Assembly (NCBI GenBank): GCA_964551445.1
Contig: CAZKCG010000012.1
Span: 1 to 64,000, forward strand
DNA length: 64,000 nucleotides
Direction: 5' to 3'
Origin: DAOPXV01 sp964551445
Lineage (GTDB): Bacteria; Muiribacteriota; UBA9980
Translations under genes and position numbers: made by a program
Shown here: in pieces, positions 18,102 to 25,090 of the stretch
How the letters are laid out: every line of letters starts with the position of its first letter
Numbering within the stretch: the first letter of the stretch is position 1
The notes under the pieces: model-generated
What the model was told of the DNA's origin: nothing
Seen by the model: only the letters and a program-made list of their open reading frames with translations
Databases searched by the model: none

Positions 18102-19256
18102 TTAAAATTTATTGTAGAGTTCGCCGACCGCTCTTTTCAATGATTCATTCAAAACGCCGCGGCTCGAATAGAAAAGGCCGAGCGTCTGATCTTTTTTGTG
18201 CGTATCGACTTTATTGTTGTATGCGAACGAACTTTCGGCCGTCTTGAAAACTTTTGTTGCAAGCTGCACGTCGGCGTGATTATGCCATCCGTTAACTATG
18301 CCGCCGAGAACGAATCCGGCGAGACGGAATTTTTTCTGGCGTTCGAACTGCTGAATGTCGCCTGTTACGATCATGTCCGCTTCGAGGATCTCGGCGAGTT
18401 TTTCAAGGTCGCCTTCCGTAAGTTTCGACACGTCGCCAACTATGTTTCTGATCTGTTCTTTCGGAACGACGGCGTAGCCTTTTCCCTTGAATTCTTTTTC
18501 TATGCTGTCTTTAACTTTGCCGACCGCTTCTTCATTCTGTGTAAGGTTGTTGAAAGGAAGCACTGCCACTCTTGATCTGGTGATAAGTCTTCCGGGAGCA
18601 GGGCTTACCGTCGATATCGATTTGTGTCTGTAATCGTTTAAGAGTCCGCTGTATTTGACATTGCCGATCTTCGACGATCTTACCGCTGGCGCCGGCGCTT
18701 TTTTAGCAGCGATCTCCGCTTTTTTCATGGCGGCTATCGTTTCCATATCAACCAGCTCTATGTTTTCCTTAGCCATCATCTTCTTAGCGGTTTTAACGCT
18801 CACGGAGCCGGCTTTCATAGCTTCTTTAACTAATTTTCTAGCTTCGCCGCGCGAAACTTCACGGCCGTGCTGGCGGCAGTAAGATATTACATAACCTTCA
18901 AGGGACATGTAATTGGTTTCAGCCGTAAAGGCTTTTAAATTGCGAACGTCGGGAATGACTATCGTGTCGGCCGAGAACGAAGGAACTACGAAGAAAAGGA
19001 CCGCGCCGACGGCCGCCGCGAACATATAAAGAGCCGCGCTTACCATTTTTTCGCCGTATTCTTTGCCTTTGACGTACTGGCGGAGGTTTTCAACGACGAG
19101 AACCCCGGAGTCGTCGCTTCTGAAAAGATTATCCAGCGTAAGGATCGCAAGGACCTGGCCGAGTATAAGCAATATTGAAACATCGGATCCCGAAAAAAAT
19201 GAGATAACCGAAAGCGTTAATGTACTTTTGAGGATAAATGATAATACTTTTAACAT
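18102..19256 (-). CDS. Membrane-anchored CsgG-like protein
   Basis: 384 residues from ATG 19256; the frame opens at GTG 19265 but the GGAGAGG ribosome site abuts that GTG, so the ATG is the start. Two hydrophobic segments (about 3-40 and 70-95) anchor it. Residues about 100-190 are helical with a Lys-rich linker. The C-terminal half (RVAVLPFNNLTQNEE..., ...ADMIVTGDIQQF, ...LNESLKRAVGELYNKF) has the strand-helix pattern of the CsgG / lipoprotein GNA1162 group, which forms or serves outer-membrane export assemblies. No Cys lipobox and no curli genes are nearby, so a curli role is not claimed. An attenuator-like leader lies upstream. Confidence 0.72.
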   Translation of the reverse strand: MLKVLSFILKSTLTLSVISFFSGSDVSILLILGQVLAILTLDNLFRSDDSGVLVVENLRQYVKGKEYGEKMVSAALYMFAAAVGAVLFFVVPSFSADTIVIPDVRNLKAFTAETNYMSLEGYVISYCRQHGREVSRGEARKLVKEAMKAGSVSVKTAKKMMAKENIELVDMETIAAMKKAEIAAKKAPAPAVRSSKIGNVKYSGLLNDYRHKSISTVSPAPGRLITRSRVAVLPFNNLTQNEEAVGKVKDSIEKEFKGKGYAVVPKEQIRNIVGDVSKLTEGDLEKLAEILEADMIVTGDIQQFERQKKFRLAGFVLGGIVNGWHNHADVQLATKVFKTAESSFAYNNKVDTHKKDQTLGLFYSSRGVLNESLKRAVGELYNKF

Positions 19257-19288
19257 AGAACTCACCTCTCCGATTAATTTATTATGGG

Positions 19289-19342
19289 TTAATTTCCAAA
19301 AATAAAAAACCGCCCCAGGATAAAATGGGCCGGCATCATCAT
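19289..19342 (-). CDS. Possible 17-residue leader peptide
   Basis: Minus-strand ORF MMMPAHFILGRFFIFGN in the leader of the CsgG-like gene, reading through the second terminator hairpin. AAGGAAG lies 11 nt upstream, a rather wide spacing. Could act in attenuation, or be chance. Confidence 0.25.
   Translation of the reverse strand: MMMPAHFILGRFFIFGN
19304..19333 (-). terminator. Leader terminator hairpin (attenuator candidate)
   Basis: Minus strand CCGGCCCA-TTTTATCC-TGGGGCGG (one mismatch) followed by TTTTTTATTTTT, located between the promoter and the start codon of the CsgG-like gene, about 50 nt before the ATG. Confidence 0.65.
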
Positions 19343-19375
19343 GATAGTGAATTCTTCCTTGAATACTTAACGTGC

Positions 19376-19400
19376 AAAAAAAGCAAATTTTTCAGTTTGC
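19376..19400 (-). terminator. Weaker upstream hairpin with T7 run in the same leader
   Basis: Minus strand GCAAA-CTGAAAAA-TTTGC followed by seven T. The stem is only 5 bp; it may be a pause or a partial terminator. Confidence 0.4.
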
Positions 19401-19426
19401 CTTAATAAAATGGACTTCCATAAGTG

Positions 19427-19456
19427 ATTTTAGCACTAACACATGAAATTTGTCAA
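19427..19456 (-). promoter_or_regulatory. Sigma-70 promoter of the CsgG-like gene
   Basis: Minus strand TTGACA (19451-19456), 18 bp, TAAAAT (19427-19432). The transcript would start near 19420, giving a leader of about 160 nt that contains both hairpins. Confidence 0.75.
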
Positions 19457-19482
19457 GAGTAATTTTCAAATTTTCTCCATAC

Positions 19483-19511
19483 TTGACATTTAGCCCGATA
19501 TGGTGTATTTT
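19483..19511 (+). promoter_or_regulatory. Sigma-70 promoter of the TPR gene
   Basis: TTGACA (19483-19488), 17 bp, TATTTT (19506-19511), back to back with the minus-strand promoter at 19427-19456. Confidence 0.75.
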
Positions 19512-19557
19512 ATCTGAAAACACAATACTTTAAAGACAGAAACTGGAGTGTCCTATC

Positions 19558-21003
19558 ATGAAAAATATCGTTAAATTATTGACCTTTCTTTTTATTTTTT
19601 CTTTATTCGCGGCCGTCCCGCCATGTTCATATTCAGGCGAATCCGACCAGATGGTCAACGATTCCGGGCTCGTACTTTATTATAAAGGCCAATATCCGCA
19701 AGCACTTCAGGAGTTTTTAAGGGCCGCCGAAATGAATCCGAAAAACCCTGAGATATTCTATAACATCGGAAGGACCTATTATAAATTGAGAAGCCCGAAG
19801 GAAGCGATGAGCGCCCTTCAGAAAGCTGTTGAACTCAAACCTAACTATTCCGTCGCCAAAACCGTTCTGAAAAAAGTCGAGGCCGAACTCGCTCAGAAAG
19901 ACAAATCCAGCGTACAGACCTTTTCAAGAAATTACAAGATACAGATCCCTTCAGAGATCTCCTATCCCTACCCTGATTTTACCGAAGGATTTTACGCCTA
20001 TTACAGCGGCGATCAGGCGGGCTCCCTCGAAAAATTCGACCGCGACTCGAAAAAACCTGAAAAATCTGCTCAAGTGTCTATGGACCAGGCCATAATTTAT
20101 TATCATCTCAGATATTTCGACGACGCCATAAAATACTTCCAGAAGACCATCGAGACCGATCCCCAAAACGCCGCCGCATATTTCAACCTCGGCCTTTCAC
20201 TCGAACAGGCCAGTCGCCAGGACAGCGCTATCGAAGCATATCAAAAAGCCGTCAGGCTCAACTCGAAATTCGCCGAAGCGAGCGAACGCCTCTTCATGGT
20301 CAAAGACAACCTTTTAATGAATCAGATAAATGAAGCCAGCTCATATTTCAAGAAAGCCGACTGGGCCAAAGCCATTGAATCTTATGAAAAAGCCAAAGAC
20401 ATGGCGCTTCCTCACTCGCAGGACTATTCGCAGATCGAAAGCAACCTCAAGGTCGCAAAGATCGAGCTGGACAAGATAAAAGAAAGAAAGACCGAAATAA
20501 ACGAAGGTTTTCTGAACAGAAACGTAGACTTTTCTGAAGCCAATTCGAATCCGGCAAGATTTGAAGGAAGCATAGTCACCTGGAAAGGCCGCATTGAAAC
20601 CATTGAAAAACGCGGCGAAACAACTGATTTTATAATGTGCCATTCTTCAGGGATAACTTCACCCTCCGCTAAAAATTTAAGAAGCGTCTCAGGCCGCGAC
20701 AACTCTTCGTACAGGCCGGATTACGCCTTCTTAATAAGATTCGAAAAACCGCTTCCTCAGAATTCTCTGATAGCTGAACTATCCGATGTAACAGTCGTTG
20801 GAAAAATATCAGGGGTAGAACAGCTCAGAAACGCCCTGAAATATTCGGACTATACCGACAAGATCATCATAAAGCCTTTAAAAATAACCGTTCTCAGACA
20901 GAAAAAATTCAGCGAACTTAAAGACCTGGGCCAGAGCGACACCGACCAGCGCGACATAGACACTTACGATGCGGGCGAGCTCGTTCTTGAATTCAACAAT
21001 TAG
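19558..21003 (+). CDS. Exported TPR-repeat protein
   Basis: 481 residues with a Sec signal peptide (LFAAVPPCSYS|GES near 26). Tetratricopeptide repeats cover about residues 30-110 (GLVLYYKGQYPQALQEFLRA, PEIFYNIGRTYYKLRSPKEA) and 165-300 (AIIYYHLRYFDDAIKYFQK, AAAYFNLGLSLEQASRQDSA). The last 170 residues (from NVDFSEANSNPARFEGSIV) have a beta-rich, OB-like look with a strand KGRIETIEKRGETTDF, which I do not recognise. TPRs bind proteins; in the periplasm they often serve envelope assemblies. It is divergent from the CsgG-like gene over a shared promoter region, so the two may act together. A 43-residue gene follows 90 bp later. Confidence 0.85.
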   Translation: MKNIVKLLTFLFIFSLFAAVPPCSYSGESDQMVNDSGLVLYYKGQYPQALQEFLRAAEMNPKNPEIFYNIGRTYYKLRSPKEAMSALQKAVELKPNYSVAKTVLKKVEAELAQKDKSSVQTFSRNYKIQIPSEISYPYPDFTEGFYAYYSGDQAGSLEKFDRDSKKPEKSAQVSMDQAIIYYHLRYFDDAIKYFQKTIETDPQNAAAYFNLGLSLEQASRQDSAIEAYQKAVRLNSKFAEASERLFMVKDNLLMNQINEASSYFKKADWAKAIESYEKAKDMALPHSQDYSQIESNLKVAKIELDKIKERKTEINEGFLNRNVDFSEANSNPARFEGSIVTWKGRIETIEKRGETTDFIMCHSSGITSPSAKNLRSVSGRDNSSYRPDYAFLIRFEKPLPQNSLIAELSDVTVVGKISGVEQLRNALKYSDYTDKIIIKPLKITVLRQKKFSELKDLGQSDTDQRDIDTYDAGELVLEFNN

Positions 21004-21093
21004 AAGACCGATCCGGCTGGAAGAAAAAAGTTAATAAAATCCGTTTTTATTCCGATAATTTAATTATATGATTTTTTTTCAGGGGGAATGAAA

Positions 21094-21225
21094 ATGGAAA
21101 TGAAACTTGATAACAATCTGGTCTTAAAAGACCTTTACTCTCTCAAAAAGATGGAATTGAACGGCGATCAGCTCTATACGATCAATAAATTCATATCCTA
21201 TCTCGAGACTTCCGGCAATCTTTAA
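21094..21225 (+). CDS. 43-residue small protein
   Basis: Short gene, MEMKLDNNLVLKDLYSLKKM followed by 23 further residues ending ETSGNL. ATG 21094 is 7 nt after a strong AGGGGG site (21081-21086); the in-frame ATG at 21088 is too close to it. Codon style fits the neighbours, and an intrinsic terminator follows at 21266-21297, which is good evidence of a real expressed unit. It is soluble, predicted mostly helical, with no Cys and no signal. Function unknown; it may belong with the TPR gene. Confidence 0.65.
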   Translation: MEMKLDNNLVLKDLYSLKKMELNGDQLYTINKFISYLETSGNL

Positions 21226-21265
21226 TTTTTCATAGCTTCACGGATCAATTCTTCAAAATGTCGAT

Positions 21266-21300
21266 AAAGGCCTGGCTCTTTGTATGCCGGGCCTTTTTTA
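21266..21300 (+). terminator. Intrinsic terminator after the small protein
   Basis: AAAGGCC..GGC-TCTTTGTAT-GCC..GGCCTTT stem followed by TTTTTT. It shows that the long open frame running on into the racemase gene from 21258 cannot start there. Confidence 0.8.
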
Positions 21301-21308
21301 TTATTGCC

Positions 21309-21379
21309 ACAGGGACCGTCCCTCGCGGCCCCGCCTCGCGATGGATCGCTCGCCGCGGCCGCTTGGAACCGCTCCCTGT
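21309..21379. repeat. REP-like nested palindrome
   Basis: 71 bp of nested inverted repeats: ACAGGGA/TCCCTGT at the ends, GCGGCC/GGCCGC inside, GCGAT-GG-ATCGC at the centre, plus GGGAC-C-GTCCC in the left arm. Much richer in GC than its flanks. It resembles repetitive extragenic palindromes. Confidence 0.55.
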
Positions 21380-21398
21380 TATAACGGAGAAAACGCTA

Positions 21399-22529
21399 AT
21401 GCCGGAAAAACTAAAAATTCAAAAACCGATGCCGCTTTTAAAGATAGAAGCGGCTAAAATAAAAAATAACGCCGAAGCCGTCATAAAAAAATGCCGGACG
21501 CAAAAAATAGAGGCGTGGCCGGTCCTTAAAGCCGCAGCCGGATTCATGCCGCTTATCGATATAATACTTTCGGCGAACCCTTCAGGGATCTTCGATTCAA
21601 ATATTTCAGATCTTGCGAAAACCTTCGCCGCTAAAAACGGACGGGACGAAAAAAACGCGAATATCCGGCGCGGCATGTTAAAGCTTCCGGCGCTTGATGA
21701 ACTTAAAGAATACAAAACCGAATTTTCCAGGATAGATATAATATTCGTTTCAGAACTCAAACATATCGAAACGATCAGCGAAAACATTAAAAACGCGAAA
21801 ATAGTCGTCATGGCCGACTCGGGGGACCTGCGCGAAGGCGTTCCGCTCGGCGAACTCGATGATTTCATAAAAAAAGCGCTTAAATTCAAAAATATTGAGA
21901 TCTTTGGCGTAGCGACCAACCACGCCTGTTTCTCCGGAATGGTCCCCACGGACGCCGCGATCGAATATTTCGCAGAAAAGATCGAAGCGGCCGAACGAAA
22001 ACATAAAATAAAATTTGAAATGGTATCCGGCGGCAACAGCTCTCTTTTAGGGCTTATCGAACGAAAAGCGCTTCATCCCAAAATAAATAACGTGCGCGTG
22101 GGCGAGGCGATATTTCTGGGAACTGACGTATTGACAAGGCAGCCGCTGGAATGGCTCAACTCAAAAACGTTCAAGGTCGAGGCCGCGATAGTCGAATGCC
22201 GTGAAAAAGACGCGGTTTCGGAGGGCGTAAGAACTCAGAACGCGTTCGGAGAATTTTTAAATTTCGAAAGAAAACCCTTGAAAAAAGGGCACAAATATAA
22301 ACGCGCGATAGTCGACCTGGGCAAGAAACACTTCATAGTGAACGGCCTGAAACCGCTCGAACAGGGGATCTTCGTCCTCGGCGCGTCATCGGATTATATG
22401 ATACTCGACGTTACCGAATGCGCCCGAAACATAGAGTGCGGATCCGCCGTGGAATTTTCGCTCGATTATCCGGCGCTTATGAGCGTTATGCAGGTAGCCG
22501 GCAAAAATATAAATTGTGAAATAGTTTAA
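21399..22529 (+). CDS. Alanine/ornithine racemase-family PLP enzyme
   Basis: 376 residues from ATG 21399, with GGAGA 8 nt upstream; the longer frame from 21258 runs through a terminator and a palindrome. It has the fold-III alanine racemase barrel in the YhfX/Orr style: the Schiff-base Lys in WPVLKAAAG, then VVMADSGDLREGVPLGEL, the phosphate-binding VSGGNSSLLGLI and NVRVGEAIFLGTDVL. Members racemise alanine, ornithine or related amino acids using pyridoxal phosphate. The classical alanine racemase C-terminal beta domain with its catalytic Tyr is not evident, so Ala specificity is unlikely. It is cytoplasmic and stands alone; it lies 250 bp before hgcA, which has its own promoter. Confidence 0.82.
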   Translation: MPEKLKIQKPMPLLKIEAAKIKNNAEAVIKKCRTQKIEAWPVLKAAAGFMPLIDIILSANPSGIFDSNISDLAKTFAAKNGRDEKNANIRRGMLKLPALDELKEYKTEFSRIDIIFVSELKHIETISENIKNAKIVVMADSGDLREGVPLGELDDFIKKALKFKNIEIFGVATNHACFSGMVPTDAAIEYFAEKIEAAERKHKIKFEMVSGGNSSLLGLIERKALHPKINNVRVGEAIFLGTDVLTRQPLEWLNSKTFKVEAAIVECREKDAVSEGVRTQNAFGEFLNFERKPLKKGHKYKRAIVDLGKKHFIVNGLKPLEQGIFVLGASSDYMILDVTECARNIECGSAVEFSLDYPALMSVMQVAGKNINCEIV

Positions 22530-22711
22530 ACATGGCAGCAACCTGCAAAATAACATGCCATTACAGGAAGCGCAATAACTTAAATTTTCTTGTTGCAAGC
22601 CGCCGCTTAACTTCAAAACATTAAGACCTCGTCACGGCACTTAATAAAAAATTAAATTAACTATAAAATATAACCGCAAATAAATTTTCAAACCTGGCCA
22701 GTTATTATTCG

Positions 22712-22740
22712 CGGACAAATTCTCAGCCATTTACTATAAT
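22712..22740 (+). promoter_or_regulatory. Probable promoter of hgcAB
   Basis: CGGACA (22712-22717), 17 bp, TATAAT (22735-22740). The -10 is perfect and the -35 matches 4 of 6. The transcript would start near 22747, about 30 nt before the start codon. No clear operator could be read; imperfect dyads lie at 22532-22562 (ATGGCA...TGCCAT). Confidence 0.55.
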
Positions 22741-22777
22741 CACGGATCAGGACGGGAAAAATCAGCGGAGGATTAAA

Positions 22778-23794
22778 TTGAACGATAATTACATTGAAAC
22801 CCCGGCGGGAAAGATCCCGCTGGTAAGCCACAAGATCGAATTTGAAGATAAGATCGGCGCCGTAAAAGCGAGGCTCGGATTCGGCAGGATGAAATATCTC
22901 ACGAAACCCGGATTATATGCCACCGGAAACCCTGATGCGGATTCGATCGTCCTTGTTACGGCGAATTATAAACTCACTTTCGATTCACTCAGAGCGGAAC
23001 TCGAAAATGTTCGCGCGTGGATACTGGTCCTTGACACGAAAGGGATAAACGTGTGGTGCGCCGCCGGCAAAGGCACATTCGGAACGAACGAACTCGAAAA
23101 ACGGATCAGGGAATCAAAGTTAGACGAAATAGTAAGCCACAGGCGGATCATCCTTCCTCAGCTCGGCGCCGTCGGCGTCGACGCGGGCGAGATCAGAAGA
23201 CGGACCGGGTTCGGAGTAAAATACGGGCCGGTCCATACCAAAGACATAAAGCGCTATATCGATAACGGCTTCGTTAAAACTCCGGATATGCGCGAGATAG
23301 AATTCGGCTTCGCAGAACGGATGAAAGTTACCTTCGTTGAATGGAATCAGGCGTCGACGCTGATATTCAAATTCTTCATCGTTATAGCGGCGGTCTGCTT
23401 TTTTTCATCGAAGCGTAATTTTTTAAGATCCGTCCTCAGAGATTTTCTGCCGGTATTCGGAGCCTCGGTCAGCGGGATCTTTCTCACTCCTGCCCTGCTT
23501 CCATATCTCCCGACGCGTTCGTTCGCGCTCAAAGGGGCTGCGGCCGGCATAGCGGTCTGGTTCGTTTCGGCCGTATCTTTCTCTTTTAAAACGGCTGAAG
23601 CGATAGCGCATCTTCTCATATCCGGTTCGCTCTCATCTTTTCTGGGGCTTAACTTCACGGGATCGTCGACCTTCACTTCGCAGTCGGCGACGGAAAAAGA
23701 GGTCAGAGGATATCTGCCGGCCATTCTCGCGGCTTTCACGGCCGGAGCGGCGGCGCTTGTAATGCTTAGATTCACGGAAGGTGACGGCGAATGA
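22778..23794 (+). CDS. hgcA: Mercury methylation corrinoid protein HgcA
   Basis: 338 residues from TTG 22778 (GGAGG 6 nt upstream decides the start). HgcA is a membrane corrinoid protein that transfers a methyl group from its cobalt to Hg(II), forming methylmercury. The diagnostic cap-helix motif NVWCAAGKG is at residues 91-99, and Cys94 should be the lower cobalt ligand; this motif separates HgcA from the related CdhD. The corrinoid-binding domain spans about 1-185 (LVLDTKGINVWCAAGKG, RIILPQLGAVGVDA, SGFGVKYGPVH-like region). Residues about 195-335 form five membrane helices, as in characterised HgcA. It overlaps hgcB by 4 bp (ATGA), so the two are co-translated. The length agrees with the family. 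Confidence 0.96.
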   Translation: MNDNYIETPAGKIPLVSHKIEFEDKIGAVKARLGFGRMKYLTKPGLYATGNPDADSIVLVTANYKLTFDSLRAELENVRAWILVLDTKGINVWCAAGKGTFGTNELEKRIRESKLDEIVSHRRIILPQLGAVGVDAGEIRRRTGFGVKYGPVHTKDIKRYIDNGFVKTPDMREIEFGFAERMKVTFVEWNQASTLIFKFFIVIAAVCFFSSKRNFLRSVLRDFLPVFGASVSGIFLTPALLPYLPTRSFALKGAAAGIAVWFVSAVSFSFKTAEAIAHLLISGSLSSFLGLNFTGSSTFTSQSATEKEVRGYLPAILAAFTAGAAALVMLRFTEGDGE

Positions 23795-24093
23795 AAATGA
23801 GACATCTTAAAAACGTATCGACGATAAAAATAGAGACGGAAAAATGCACGGGGTGCGGAATGTGTATCGAGGTCTGCCCGCATTCGGTATTTTCGATGAG
23901 CGAAAAAAAAGCCGCGATATGCGACAGGGACGCCTGCATGGAATGCGGAGCATGCGCCTTGAACTGCCCCGTCCGGGCCATTAGCGTTAAAAAGGGCGTC
24001 GGGTGCGCGTTCGCCATTATCAATGGAATAATGCGCGGAACGGAACCTGACTGCGACTGTTCCGGCGGCGGGTCATCCTCATGCTGCGGTTAA
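23791..24093 (+). CDS. hgcB: Mercury methylation ferredoxin HgcB
   Basis: 100 residues. A 2[4Fe-4S] ferredoxin that reduces the HgcA corrinoid and probably handles Hg(II). First cluster: Cys19, 22, 25, 29. Second cluster: Cys49, 52, 55, 59 in the HgcB-type CMECGACALNCP. After the clusters come the lone Cys72 in VGCAFAIING, Cys88 and Cys90, and a C-terminal Cys98-Cys99 pair; the lone Cys and the Cys pair are hallmarks of HgcB that ordinary ferredoxins lack. It starts inside the end of hgcA (ATGA overlap). It ends 37 bp from the stop of the convergent Cys-rich peptide gene, and no terminator is visible between them. Confidence 0.96.
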   Translation: MKMRHLKNVSTIKIETEKCTGCGMCIEVCPHSVFSMSEKKAAICDRDACMECGACALNCPVRAISVKKGVGCAFAIINGIMRGTEPDCDCSGGGSSSCCG

Positions 24094-24130
24094 AAAACCG
24101 CGCGCGCAAGTTCCGGCATCTATAAAGAAC

Positions 24131-24355
24131 TTATACCCGGACTGCATACACGCATCTATATACCTGGACGCACTCGGCGGAAGCGTTATAGGTACCGCCC
24201 TTTTTGCAGTTATAGCCTTTTTTTTCATAACATGCGCATGAAACCGTCATGGTCCCGCCGCCCGCGGAATATGAATCCGATCCGCCGGTAACTTTTTCAA
24301 GTTCGTCATCGCTTAAAAGCCGGCCGGCCTCGTTCAAAAATTTTTCGTTAGTCAT
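24131..24355 (-). CDS. Cys-rich peptide with a double-glycine leader (bacteriocin/RiPP-type precursor)
   Basis: 74 residues. The leader has the double-glycine form LSDDELEKVTGG ending at Gly24-Gly25, the site cut by C39-peptidase ABC exporters. The 49-residue core begins SDSYSAGGG and has five Cys (40, 42, 50, 62, 68), many Gly/Ser/Tyr, and no Trp or His. GGAGG lies 6 nt before the ATG, and a good promoter is at 24417-24445. No modification enzyme, C39 transporter or immunity gene is in the window, so processing would rely on genes elsewhere. It could be a bacteriocin, a RiPP or a secreted metal-binding peptide; its place directly against hgcB is notable but may be chance. Confidence 0.78.
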   Translation of the reverse strand: MTNEKFLNEAGRLLSDDELEKVTGGSDSYSAGGGTMTVSCACYEKKGYNCKKGGTYNASAECVQVYRCVYAVRV

Positions 24356-24416
24356 TTAAATCCTCCATGCGATTTTTTCCGGCGGTTTCATTTAATTACG
24401 GGTACCGTCAGAATAT

Positions 24417-24445
24417 ATTTTAACATAAAACCGTTCCTATTTCAA
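24417..24445 (-). promoter_or_regulatory. Sigma-70 promoter of the Cys-rich peptide
   Basis: Minus strand TTGAAA (24440-24445), 17 bp, TAAAAT (24417-24422). It leaves a leader of about 55 nt. Confidence 0.72.
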
Positions 24446-24532
24446 CACTTGAAAAACGGCGAAACCTTACCTTAGCAATAAAAACACATACCGGCCATAC
24501 GAAAAAAGGCCGCGCAAAACGAACCAAAATTA

Positions 24533-24576
24533 AAAACCCGGGACGCCTTTTAAAAGGTCCCGGTTTTTAATACAGG
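24533..24576. terminator. Bidirectional terminator
   Basis: AAAAACCCGGGA..CCTTTTAAAAGG.TCCCGGTTTTT hairpin, strong GC stem with A and T runs on both sides. On the minus strand it ends the Lrp/AsnC-domain gene. Confidence 0.82.
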
Positions 24577-24606
24577 TCACGATATAACTTTTACCGTGAA
24601 TAAAAA

Positions 24607-24867
24607 TTATTTTTTGGTGCAGGTGCATTCGCAATGAGTGCAAACGCATGTGGTCGTGTGGATAAGGCCGTTTATGCCCTGGATCTTTTCGGTCACCGTA
24701 TCGCCGAGTTCTTTAAGCGATGAAGCGGTGATGTGAGCGATGATGTCGAACGGGCCGGTTACGACGCATACTGAATCGACGACCTTGATCTTTTTCAAAG
24801 CGGCGAGAACTTCCTTAACGCATCCGGTTTCAACTTCCATAACGATATAAGCGCAGACTTCTGACAT
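24607..24867 (-). CDS. Stand-alone Lrp/AsnC ligand-binding (RAM) domain with a Cys-rich tail
   Basis: 86 residues from ATG 24867 (GGAGGT 6 nt before it; the longer frame to 24894 runs through this site). The domain has the RAM pattern: YIVMEVETGCVKEVLAALKK, VVTGPFDIIAHITASSLKEL, then the IQGINGLIHTTT strand. It lacks the helix-turn-helix of full Lrp proteins; such short forms assemble into rings and bind small ligands or other Lrp subunits. The tail after residue 73 is CVCTHCECTCTKK: five Cys within ten residues (74, 76, 79, 81, 83), where usual homologues stop in a short hydrophobic strand. This looks like a soft-metal or Fe-S site. It has its own promoter and terminator and lies 0.5 kb from hgcB. 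Confidence 0.85.
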   Translation of the reverse strand: MSEVCAYIVMEVETGCVKEVLAALKKIKVVDSVCVVTGPFDIIAHITASSLKELGDTVTEKIQGINGLIHTTTCVCTHCECTCTKK

Positions 24868-24902
24868 TTTAATACCTCCAAAAATTGGTTTCAATGGAAT
24901 TA

Positions 24903-24931
24903 ATTTTAATTTATTATCAGGGGGATGTCAA
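24903..24931 (-). promoter_or_regulatory. Sigma-70 promoter of the RAM-domain gene
   Basis: Minus strand TTGACA (24926-24931), 17 bp, TAAAAT (24903-24908), leader about 30 nt. Confidence 0.78.
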
Positions 24932-25027
24932 GAAATTTGTTTGATCCCGGCCGGTTCGAACTTCGAAGAGCTCATAATGAAAGACGGCGAAAATAAAACC
25001 GTTTTTTTATACCGGCCTAAAATACGC

Positions 25028-25056
25028 TTTAAAAAGCGTCCGGAATGTGATATAAT
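25028..25056 (+). promoter_or_regulatory. Promoter of the GH13 gene with an overlapping dyad
   Basis: TTTAAA (25028-25033), 17 bp, TATAAT (25051-25056). The dyad ACGCTTT-AA-AAAGCGT (25024-25039) covers the -35 box and could bind a repressor. Confidence 0.6.
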
Positions 25057-25090
25057 TCAACCCAAAAGAAAATTTCAAGGAGATAAGACG

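Noticed and set aside
18102..19256. Curli secretion system
   Set aside because: Only a CsgG-like half is seen; no csgA/B/E/F and no lipobox.
21258..21398. Racemase start at 21258
   Set aside because: The segment contains an intrinsic terminator and a REP-like palindrome; ATG 21399 has a good ribosome site and fits the family.
22778..23794. HgcA read as CdhD, the acetyl-CoA synthase corrinoid subunit
   Set aside because: The NVWCAAGKG cap helix, the five C-terminal membrane helices and the adjacent HgcB are specific to HgcA.
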